This document shows positions 13,542 through 19,784 of a DNA stretch of 19,784 nucleotides, piece by piece. The DNA is taken from the NCBI GenBank assembly GCA_020024985.1, contig JAHHSW010000003.1, forward strand, positions 1 to 19,784. The letters run 5' to 3'. A program made the translations under genes and the position numbers. A model generated the notes under the pieces. The model saw only the letters and a list, made by a program, of their open reading frames with translations, had not been told where the DNA came from and did not search any database. Within the stretch, counting starts at the first letter, position 1, and each line of letters opens with the position of its first letter. The stretch is from Anaeroplasmataceae bacterium (lineage in GTDB: Bacteria; Bacillota_I; Bacilli_A; Acholeplasmatales; Anaeroplasmataceae).

Positions 13542-15722
13542 TTACGCTTCCTTTATTAATGATAAGCCCATCTTATGCTTAGTATAATCAATGTCTATAA
13601 CATAAGCATGAACACTATCACCTACTGCTAATATTTCACTAGGATGATTTATCCTCTTTGTAGACATCTTAGAAATATGAATTAAGCCATCATATTTAAC
13701 ACCACAATCAACAAAGGCACCAAAATCTACAACATTTCTAACTGTACCATCAAGCTCCATACCAACCTTAATGTCCTCAAAATGCATTACATCACTTCTA
13801 AGCTTAAGCCCTTGATAATCATCTCTTATATCTCTAAGTGGAGACACAAAGGCCTCTAATATATCATTAAGGGTATATTTATCAAGCTCTAGCTCCTTAA
13901 TAACTCTTTCCTTATCTAGGCTAAGAACTGCATTTTTCATTTCCTCAGTACCTAAATCAGCTTCTGTAAGGCCCATCATTTTTAATATTTCTCTAGCCTT
14001 ATCATAGCTTTCAGGATGAATTGGCGTCATATCTAGGGTACAGCTTCCATCTAAGATTCTTAAGAAGCCTACACATTGCTCATAGGTTTTAGGTCCTAGC
14101 TTACTAACCTTCTTAAGCTCACTACGAGATTTAAAGCTACCATTCTCCTCACGGTAGGCAATAATATTTTTACTAACTGTCTTAGTAATACCAGAAACAT
14201 ATGATAAAAGGCTAGGGGATGCAGTATTAAGATTTACACCAACCTTATTAACGGCATCAACAACAACGTCATCCAAGCTCTTATTTAGCTTACTTTGGGT
14301 TACATCATGCTGATACTGACCAACACCTATGCTCTTAGGATCAATCTTAACAAGCTCAGCTAATGGATCCTGAATACGTCTAGCAATAGAAATAGCTGAT
14401 CTCTTTTCAACCGTTAAATCTGGGAATTCCTCAATGGCTAGCTCACTTGCTGAATAAACTGAAGCTCCAGCCTCACTAACAATAACATATTTAGCATTTA
14501 AATGATTTTCCTTGATAACCTCAGCAATAAAGCTCTCTGTTTCTCTAGAGGCAGTACCATTACCAATTGCTATAATAGTTACATTATATTTCTTAACTAA
14601 GTCAACAATAGTCTTTTTTGATTGCATAACAAGCCTTGGATCTACCTTGCTATCCTTAGCCTTCTCATTAGGATAAATCACTCCTATTTCTAAGACATTG
14701 CTGCTTTCTGATATAACCGCAAGCTTACAGCCAGTTCTAAAGGCTGGGTCAACACCTAAAACAACATGTCCCTTCATTGGAGCCTGTAGTAATAGATTTT
14801 TTAAATTTAATGAGAAGATATTGATTGCCTGCTCCTCGGCCTTCTCATTTAAAATACCTCTAATTTCACGAGCTATAGATGGAGCAATTAATCTTTTATA
14901 TGAATCATCAATCGCTTCAATAAGCTCATCCTTAAATAAAGAATCCCTATTTCTAACTACCTTATATCTTAAGTACTCAATATCTCTTTCTGGCTGCAGG
15001 GTTAAGCTAACGCTAATTACTCCCTCATCCTCAGCTCTATTAATAGCTAAAAGCCTATGAGGCTTAATTCTACCAACAGATTCAGTACTATCATAATAAT
15101 TCTTATACTTTTCCTCAGGATCTAAATCATTATTCTTTTTCTTAGCTGAAATAGTACCATACCTTAAGGCTGCATCTCTAATATGCTTACGATATAGAGC
15201 ATTATCACTTATCCTTTCAGCTACTATATACTTAGCTCCCTTAAGAGCCTCCTCAATAGTAGAAACCTTATCATTTAAATAGCGTTCTACTATTTCAGTT
15301 TTATCGCCTCTCGTCCAAAGCTTAAGCATTATATCAGCAAGTGGCTCTAAGCCTAAGGCGATTGCCTCGGTAGCCTTAGTTTTCTTCTTTTCCTTAAATG
15401 GTCTATATAAATCCTCAACCTCAATTAGCTTAGTGGCATTATTTATCTCCTCTCTAAGCTCTTCAGTCATTAGGCCCTTTTCATCAATTAATCTTATTAC
15501 ATCAGCCTTTTTCTTTTCTAGATTTACTCCATAGCTATATCTATCGCTTATAGCTCTAATTTGCTCCTCATCTAGTCCACCTGTTGCTTCCTTACGGTAT
15601 CTTGCGATAAAAGCGACTGTCTTATCGTCAGCTAGCATATCTAATACCTCTTTTATTTGCTGAGGCTTAATGCTAAGCTCCTTAACCATTTCATTAATTA
15701 CATTTTCATTTAATATTTCCAT
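13542..15722 (-). CDS. tex: Tex-type S1 RNA-binding protein
   Basis: 726 aa, the usual length of Tex (YhgF/YdcI) proteins, cytoplasmic nucleic-acid-binding factors linked to transcription. Domains in order: the N-terminal helical region beginning with VINEMVKELSI and containing FIARYRKEATGGLDEEQIRAI; a YqgF/RuvX-like RNase H fold starting around GVDPAFRTGCKLAVI (Asp325); helix-hairpin-helix region about 495-560 (LNTASPSLLSYVSGI and KLGPKTYEQCVGFLRI); and an S1 OB-fold at 652-724 (GTVRNVVDFGAFVDCG, DGLIHISKMS). All expected parts are present. The ATG at 15722 follows AGAGGTTAAGG. It lies downstream of a palindromic hairpin after the neighbouring membrane-protein gene, so it may be read through from there or have its own weak promoter. 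Clear identification; the physiological role of Tex is still loosely defined. Confidence 0.97.
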   Translation of the reverse strand: MEILNENVINEMVKELSIKPQQIKEVLDMLADDKTVAFIARYRKEATGGLDEEQIRAISDRYSYGVNLEKKKADVIRLIDEKGLMTEELREEINNATKLIEVEDLYRPFKEKKKTKATEAIALGLEPLADIMLKLWTRGDKTEIVERYLNDKVSTIEEALKGAKYIVAERISDNALYRKHIRDAALRYGTISAKKKNNDLDPEEKYKNYYDSTESVGRIKPHRLLAINRAEDEGVISVSLTLQPERDIEYLRYKVVRNRDSLFKDELIEAIDDSYKRLIAPSIAREIRGILNEKAEEQAINIFSLNLKNLLLQAPMKGHVVLGVDPAFRTGCKLAVISESSNVLEIGVIYPNEKAKDSKVDPRLVMQSKKTIVDLVKKYNVTIIAIGNGTASRETESFIAEVIKENHLNAKYVIVSEAGASVYSASELAIEEFPDLTVEKRSAISIARRIQDPLAELVKIDPKSIGVGQYQHDVTQSKLNKSLDDVVVDAVNKVGVNLNTASPSLLSYVSGITKTVSKNIIAYREENGSFKSRSELKKVSKLGPKTYEQCVGFLRILDGSCTLDMTPIHPESYDKAREILKMMGLTEADLGTEEMKNAVLSLDKERVIKELELDKYTLNDILEAFVSPLRDIRDDYQGLKLRSDVMHFEDIKVGMELDGTVRNVVDFGAFVDCGVKYDGLIHISKMSTKRINHPSEILAVGDSVHAYVIDIDYTKHKMGLSLIKEA

Positions 15723-15745
15723 ACCTTAACCTCTATTAAAAATTA

Positions 15746-15765
15746 AAGACCTCAGCTGAGGTCTT
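15746..15765 (-). terminator. Perfect 20-nt palindrome between the membrane-protein gene and tex
   Basis: AAGACCTCAG is followed directly by its reverse complement. On the minus strand it lies 10 nt after the stop of the 15776-16507 gene and is followed by TAATTTTTAAT, a poor U tail, so it probably works as a partial terminator or RNA-stability element in front of tex. As a perfect palindrome it could also be a protein-binding site. Confidence 0.6.
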
Positions 15766-15775
15766 ATTTTAAATA

Positions 15776-16507
15776 TTACTTATTGTCTTTAAAATTAGCA
15801 TCAATAAATAGCTTAGCATTATTTACTACACTTTGAATTAAGCTCTTACTTAAGCTATCAGCAAATAATCCCTTTTCCTTATCATCAGCAGTAGTAAAGT
15901 TTTCAATAAATCTATCACCATTTACTAAAGATAAAATTGTAGTAAGCTCAGATTTACCACCATTAAACTTTGAATCACTAAAAATTGACATATTATCAGA
16001 AGCTTGGTTATCCTGGGTATCAACAATATAAAGCTTTACCTTATAGTCGCCATCATATAAATTGATTGAATCCTGAAGGAATATTAGATACTCAAGAATA
16101 GACTCATGGTTCTTATCCTTTAAATCAGTTTCATTTTGCATTAAGGTCTTTGGATAGAACTTAGATAAATCAGTTGCAAAAACAAATACATAATCAATGA
16201 AGGTAGACTCAAAGTTAGGGTTTGTATGCATTGCTACCTCTGCATAGCTAGCCTTCTCAAAGTTAACCTTTCTTTCTTCACTAGTATTCTTATCCTTGTA
16301 AGTATACTCCATTGCGAAATAATCCTCAACCTTAGGCTCAGAATTTGTATTAGAATTACCCTTTAAACCAAATACTAATCCTAACACTAATGCGATGATA
16401 GCTACTACACCACATGAAATACCAATCCAAAAATTCTTATTATATAATATACCCTTCTTTTGACCACGAACGGCCTTTCCAGATACCTTTCTAACTACAC
16501 GTGCCAA
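15776..16507 (-). CDS. Single-pass membrane protein with extracytoplasmic domain, unknown function
   Basis: 243 aa, no family recognised. The N-terminus is very basic (MARVVRKVSGKAVRGQKKG), followed by one transmembrane helix at about 26-48, then an Asn/Ser-rich linker and a soluble domain, giving an N-in, C-out topology. The soluble part has a strand-helix-strand pattern (DYVFVFATDLSKFYP at 105-119; helix ILEYLIFLQDSINLY; YKVKLYIVDTQDN at 155-167) reminiscent of a thioredoxin fold, but no cysteine lies in it; the only Cys (32) is in the membrane helix. Thus it would be at most a non-redox relative, and this is a tentative idea. The start is TTG at 16507, with AAGGAG about 10 nt upstream; the nearby ATG runs straight into a TAA, so TTG is the only sensible start. 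Lies between whiA and tex, separated by hairpins on both sides. Confidence 0.8.
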   Translation of the reverse strand: MARVVRKVSGKAVRGQKKGILYNKNFWIGISCGVVAIIALVLGLVFGLKGNSNTNSEPKVEDYFAMEYTYKDKNTSEERKVNFEKASYAEVAMHTNPNFESTFIDYVFVFATDLSKFYPKTLMQNETDLKDKNHESILEYLIFLQDSINLYDGDYKVKLYIVDTQDNQASDNMSIFSDSKFNGGKSELTTILSLVNGDRFIENFTTADDKEKGLFADSLSKSLIQSVVNNAKLFIDANFKDNK

Positions 16508-16573
16508 ATTAATTCATCTCCTTAAAATTTTAGCTTGTTACAACATATGATAGGGAAAAAATTATCCAAATTT

Positions 16574-16591
16574 AACCCAAAGCCTTGGGTT
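16574..16591 (-). terminator. Weak hairpin after whiA
   Basis: On the minus strand AACCCAA (16585-16591) pairs with TTGGGTT (16574-16580) around GGCT. It starts 28 nt after the whiA stop; the following sequence (AAATTTGGATAATTTTTT) has only a late T run. Possibly an attenuator or weak terminator; the next gene may have its own promoter here, but none is convincing. Confidence 0.4.
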
Positions 16592-16619
16592 TATAATAGA
16601 TAATATATAACAATTACAA

Positions 16620-17564
16620 TTAATTGTTATCACCATCTCTTTTTTCCATTAGTTCTAATGCAAGCTCCTTAATTTTTCTAAATCTATGGTTAAGCCCAGA
16701 CTTAGTTAAATTAGGGTCATATTCATCATGAATTATATCTAATAATTGGGTTAATGAATGCTCTGGATTTTCCTTCCTAACCTTCATTACCATTAGAATT
16801 TTAGAATCTAAATCCTCTAGTGGATAATTATATTCTAAATATCTAATATATTTTAGCTGCTCACGCGCTGCGTCATTTGTTTTATCCTGATTAGCTATAT
16901 CAAGATTAATAGACCTTTTGGTTGTAGCCGCAATATCCTTTCTTATAATTACATCCTCATAATATGACATTGTTGATGAGGCCTTAATTCTATAAAGAAA
17001 ATCTGCAATACTTCCTCTTGCCTTTAAATAGACTAAAAGATAGCTTTTTCTTTTAGAAATTCTAGCATTAAGCTCAAATATATTCATTAGCCTTTGAATA
17101 TATAATATTTCATGCTCAGAGGTAGAGGCAATCTCTAAATGAGAGGTTTTAGCCTTAGGGTCATTTACACTACCCTTAGTAATAAATGCTCCTCTTAAAT
17201 AAGCACTCATTTCCTCATCCTTAAGATTACCCTCTCTATATTTACTCATAGAGCCAATTAAATTTAGCTCCTTAATTATTTCCTCCGCTCCACTTATTAT
17301 CTCACAGCAATAAACAGTGTGACTATCAAAGCGGTCTATTTTCCTTGAGAATATCTCGGTTTCTATTTGATAATATCTTTTAACAACTGTAATAAAATAT
17401 CTAATAATACCCATATTATTTGCAGTAAATAAAAGCTTCATTGGTCTTGAAATAATAACCTCTCCACCAAGCCTTAGCATAGCCTCTAGCTCAAGCTTAT
17501 CCTCAATCATTGTTGAATTTGTAACCTGTAATAGGTCCATTTTGACCTCTAGTGAAAAGCTCAT
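16620..17564 (-). CDS. whiA: DNA-binding protein WhiA
   Basis: 314 aa, normal WhiA length. WhiA is a conserved Gram-positive DNA-binding protein (sporulation control in actinomycetes; cell division and chromosome segregation effects in Bacillus). It has the N-terminal MSFSLEVKMDLL, the degenerate LAGLIDADG homing-endonuclease-like half with YLRGAFITKGSVNDP (122-136), the RSINLDIANQDKT segment (217-229) linking the domains, and a C-terminal helix-turn-helix region (about 260-305: SLTQLLDIIHD, LTKSGLNHRFRKI). Starts 3 nt after the Lgt-fusion stop with GGAG 6 nt before the ATG, so it is co-transcribed with hprK and lgt. Nothing is missing. Confidence 0.96.
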   Translation of the reverse strand: MSFSLEVKMDLLQVTNSTMIEDKLELEAMLRLGGEVIISRPMKLLFTANNMGIIRYFITVVKRYYQIETEIFSRKIDRFDSHTVYCCEIISGAEEIIKELNLIGSMSKYREGNLKDEEMSAYLRGAFITKGSVNDPKAKTSHLEIASTSEHEILYIQRLMNIFELNARISKRKSYLLVYLKARGSIADFLYRIKASSTMSYYEDVIIRKDIAATTKRSINLDIANQDKTNDAAREQLKYIRYLEYNYPLEDLDSKILMVMKVRKENPEHSLTQLLDIIHDEYDPNLTKSGLNHRFRKIKELALELMEKRDGDNN

Positions 17565-17567
17565 ATG

Positions 17568-19166
17568 CTACTCCACACAAATAGTGATTAAATCATTTAG
17601 CCTATTAATAACATAGTCTGGCTCAGCCTCTAGCATTATCTCAGGCTTCTTTATATATAAGCAGCCTATAGAATGAACACCAGCAGCCTTTGCTGACGCC
17701 ATATCGTTTAGAGTGTCACCAACATAAGCAACATTCCTTACCTCCTTAATAGGTCTTCTAGTAAGCTTCTTAAACCATCTTAAAACCGGATTTAAGCCCT
17801 TTATTTCCTCTTGGAAGCTGTTCTCCTTATTAAGATTCATTTCCTTTAGCTTATCAACTGCTAATAAAATTCCATCTGGAGCTGGCTTATGGTTTTTAAC
17901 CTCATCAGCACCAATAATAATATCCATGAACTGATCAAGCTTAAATAGCTCTAATCCATGAATTACTAAATCAGTTTTCTTAGAGGAAACTACACCTAAA
18001 TTATAGCCCTTCTTATGAAGAGTCTTTAGGGTATCATAAGCACCATCAAAGACCTTAACAATCTCATCATGATGTGGAATATTCCACTCTCTATAGTACT
18101 TAATCATCTCTTCGATTTCCTTTTCATCATCACTATATCTACTAAAGCTTTGATATAGGGTAGGGCCAAAGAAGGAATCTATTTCATCATCAGTAAGCTG
18201 ATATCCTGGTCTAAACTTCTCAAAAACATGAATAAAGCTCTTATCAATTAAAGGCTTAGTATTTAATAGGGTTCCATCTAAATCAAATAATAGGGTATCA
18301 AGCTTATTTCCCTTAACCTTATTAACGATATCATAATAATTATCCTTAGGGCCTACAAATCTCTTTACTACTAGGAAGGTAATACCAGCCACAATAAAGA
18401 TTACACTTGTTAAAATTGATACCGGCACAGGTCCTAGCATTAATGGCTCATCAACACCACTTTGTAGACGTAGGCTCTCTGTAAATATTCTAACTATACC
18501 ATACCAAATACCATAAATACCAATAGTATCTCCACTCTTTAATAGGGTCTTAGACTTTCTTCTTAATACTAAAATAGTAATTAATCCTACTAAATTAAGT
18601 GAGCTTTCATATAAGAACACTGGGTGACGATAGTAACCATTTATAAGCATATTTGGACCTATAATAGGAATAGAGCCTAAAAAGCTTTGTCCCCATTCAG
18701 ATGTTACAATTGAGCCATATAGCTCATGGTTACAGAAATTACCCCATCTACCACAAATTTGACCAATTAATAAGCCTGGAGCTAGAATATCAAATACCTT
18801 ATATAAGGCAATTTTTCTTTTCCTACAATAAATATAAACAGTAATTAAGGTAACTATAACAGCACCCTGAATACCTAAGCCTGCCAAGCCCTCAAAGCGG
18901 CCATTTCTAAAGCCTAAAACCTCAAGGAAGCTATCAAAGCTAGAGATATTAAATAAAACATACCAAAGCCTAGCACCAATAATAGCTATGGGCAAGGTAA
19001 TTACTACTCCCATATATACATAATCAGAAGGTATACCTAATCGCTTACCCTCCTTAACACCCATTATAACCGCTAGTATTACACCAATAAGTATAAATAC
19101 TGCATACCAGGCTATTTCTAAGCCAAATATGCTAAATGTTGGATCAATCCATTGTGAAAGAAACAT
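17568..19166 (-). CDS. lgt: Fusion of prolipoprotein diacylglyceryl transferase (Lgt) with a PpaX-like HAD phosphatase
   Basis: 532 aa in one open frame. Residues 1-270 are Lgt, the membrane enzyme that moves diacylglycerol from phosphatidylglycerol to the lipobox Cys of prolipoproteins: several membrane helices, the Lgt signature GRWGNFCNHELYG (139-151), HPVFLYES (181-188) and RIFTESLR. A short linker (271-288) leads to a cytoplasmic HAD domain: motif I DLDGT (Asp295, Asp297), motif II SS (394-395), motif III Lys427 (KPAPDG), motif IV GDTLND (Asp484, Asp488). In Bacillus hprK, lgt and ppaX are separate neighbouring genes; PpaX hydrolyses pyrophosphate made when HprK dephosphorylates HPr-P. 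An extra basic segment (about 446-476, RWFKKLTRRP) precedes motif IV. The ATG shares one base with the hprK stop and has GGAGG inside hprK. Both halves keep catalytic motifs, so both should be active. Confidence 0.95.
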   Translation of the reverse strand: MFLSQWIDPTFSIFGLEIAWYAVFILIGVILAVIMGVKEGKRLGIPSDYVYMGVVITLPIAIIGARLWYVLFNISSFDSFLEVLGFRNGRFEGLAGLGIQGAVIVTLITVYIYCRKRKIALYKVFDILAPGLLIGQICGRWGNFCNHELYGSIVTSEWGQSFLGSIPIIGPNMLINGYYRHPVFLYESSLNLVGLITILVLRRKSKTLLKSGDTIGIYGIWYGIVRIFTESLRLQSGVDEPLMLGPVPVSILTSVIFIVAGITFLVVKRFVGPKDNYYDIVNKVKGNKLDTLLFDLDGTLLNTKPLIDKSFIHVFEKFRPGYQLTDDEIDSFFGPTLYQSFSRYSDDEKEIEEMIKYYREWNIPHHDEIVKVFDGAYDTLKTLHKKGYNLGVVSSKKTDLVIHGLELFKLDQFMDIIIGADEVKNHKPAPDGILLAVDKLKEMNLNKENSFQEEIKGLNPVLRWFKKLTRRPIKEVRNVAYVGDTLNDMASAKAAGVHSIGCLYIKKPEIMLEAEPDYVINRLNDLITICVE

Positions 19167-19784
19167 TATTCTTCTCCTCCTTTTTTACTTACATTAGCAT
19201 CTACTGAATTTACAAAATGCTCAGCCGCATTAAATCCTAGGTACTTAAGCTTTTCATTCATTGCAGCAGATTCTACAAGTAAGGCTACCGTACGTCCAGG
19301 TAGTACTGGGATAGTTACCTTAGTAATTTCTGTATTAAAATACTTAATCTTAGAATTATCTAAGCCTAATCTATCATAATACTTATCTGTATCCCATTTT
19401 TCAAGCTCAACAACAAGCCTAATCATCTTTCTATCTCGATAGGCGGCAGTACCATACATATGGACTACATCTACTATACCTATACCTCTAATCTCCATAT
19501 ATTGCTTTAAAATATCTGGAGCTGAGCCAATTAAATTACCTGGCTCCTTTTCTAATATTTCAACTAAATCATCGGCAACTAGCTGGTGTCCTCTATTAAT
19601 TAGCTCAAGAGCAGTCTCAGATTTACCAATACCGCTTTTACCGATTATCAATGTCCCCATTCCATTAATATCCATAAGAGTACCATGAACGCTTATTCTT
19701 TCCGCAAGCCTTTCCTGTAAATAGGTATAAAGCTTTGAAGAAATTGTAGTAGTTCTCAAATTAGAACGGTACATTGGAATATTA
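19166..19784 (-). CDS. hprK: HPr kinase/phosphorylase (partial, N-terminus beyond right window edge)
   Basis: HprK phosphorylates HPr on Ser46 with ATP or pyrophosphate and reverses this by phosphorolysis releasing pyrophosphate; it is the sensor of carbon catabolite repression in Firmicutes. Only the C-terminal catalytic part is in the window (about 206 codons of a usual total near 310); the frame stays open to base 19784 (N-I-P before the first visible Met at 19774, and HprK proteins have a matching IP-x-x-R-S/T context here), so that Met is not the start. Visible: SVHGTLMDI, Walker A GKSGIGKS, the VADDLVEI acidic pair, the HprK signature MEIRGIGIVDV, and ITKVTIPVLPGR. The stop overlaps the Lgt-fusion start. 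First visible gene of the hprK-lgt/ppaX-whiA operon. Confidence 0.96.
   Translation of the reverse strand, partial: NIPMYRSNLRTTTISSKLYTYLQERLAERISVHGTLMDINGMGTLIIGKSGIGKSETALELINRGHQLVADDLVEILEKEPGNLIGSAPDILKQYMEIRGIGIVDVVHMYGTAAYRDRKMIRLVVELEKWDTDKYYDRLGLDNSKIKYFNTEITKVTIPVLPGRTVALLVESAAMNEKLKYLGFNAAEHFVNSVDANVSKKGGEE

Noticed and set aside
1..19784. Mycoplasma genetic code (TGA = Trp)
   Set aside because: Trp is encoded by TGG in the long genes and TGA ends walJ at the expected length.

Overview
The window comes from a low-GC Gram-positive (Firmicutes/Bacilli-type) bacterium, most likely an uncultured, host-associated lineage near the Mollicutes/Erysipelotrichia side of the Bacilli. The evidence is strong A+T bias, classical AGGAGG-type ribosome binding sites, sigmaA-like promoters, and Firmicutes markers (HprK, WhiA, WalJ, RlmH). 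TGA is used as a stop (WalJ) and Trp is TGG, so the Mycoplasma code does not apply. No rRNA, tRNA, insertion sequence, phage gene or CRISPR array was seen. The species placement is inference.

Layout. (1) 1-2955, minus strand: a housekeeping block transcribed right to left, walJ -> rlmH -> pncC -> small 4-TM protein, closed by a hairpin terminator at about 646-682, followed by the 5' part of leuS, which runs off the left edge. (2) 2956-9415, plus strand: a divergent promoter region and an operon of two very large tandem lipoproteins (1067 and 993 aa). They look like diverged paralogues of the PrsA/SurA foldase type, each with two parvulin-like segments, and end in two consecutive terminators. 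(3) 9416-13438, plus strand: a non-coding stretch of about 530 nt with an extended -10 promoter and a hairpin-rich leader, then a translationally coupled pair: a 4-TM protein and a domain-permuted, membrane-anchored glycoside hydrolase family 3 enzyme, closed by a strong terminator. (4) 13471-19784, minus strand: hprK (5' end beyond the right edge) -> lgt fused to a PpaX-like HAD phosphatase -> whiA, a hairpin, then a single-pass membrane protein of unknown function, a palindromic hairpin, and tex, closed by a terminator that faces the GH3 terminator.

How it fits together. Two secreted lipoproteins and a membrane-tethered glycosidase represent the cell surface. Lgt, which lipidates lipoproteins, is encoded in the same window with HprK, the carbon-catabolite-repression kinase/phosphorylase. 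The phosphatase fused to Lgt could remove pyrophosphate made by HprK, or act on glycerol phosphate released by Lgt. The points most worth following up are the paired giant foldase-like lipoproteins with Ca-loop-like insertions, the permuted GH3 with its overlapping 4-TM partner and structured leader, and the Lgt-phosphatase fusion.
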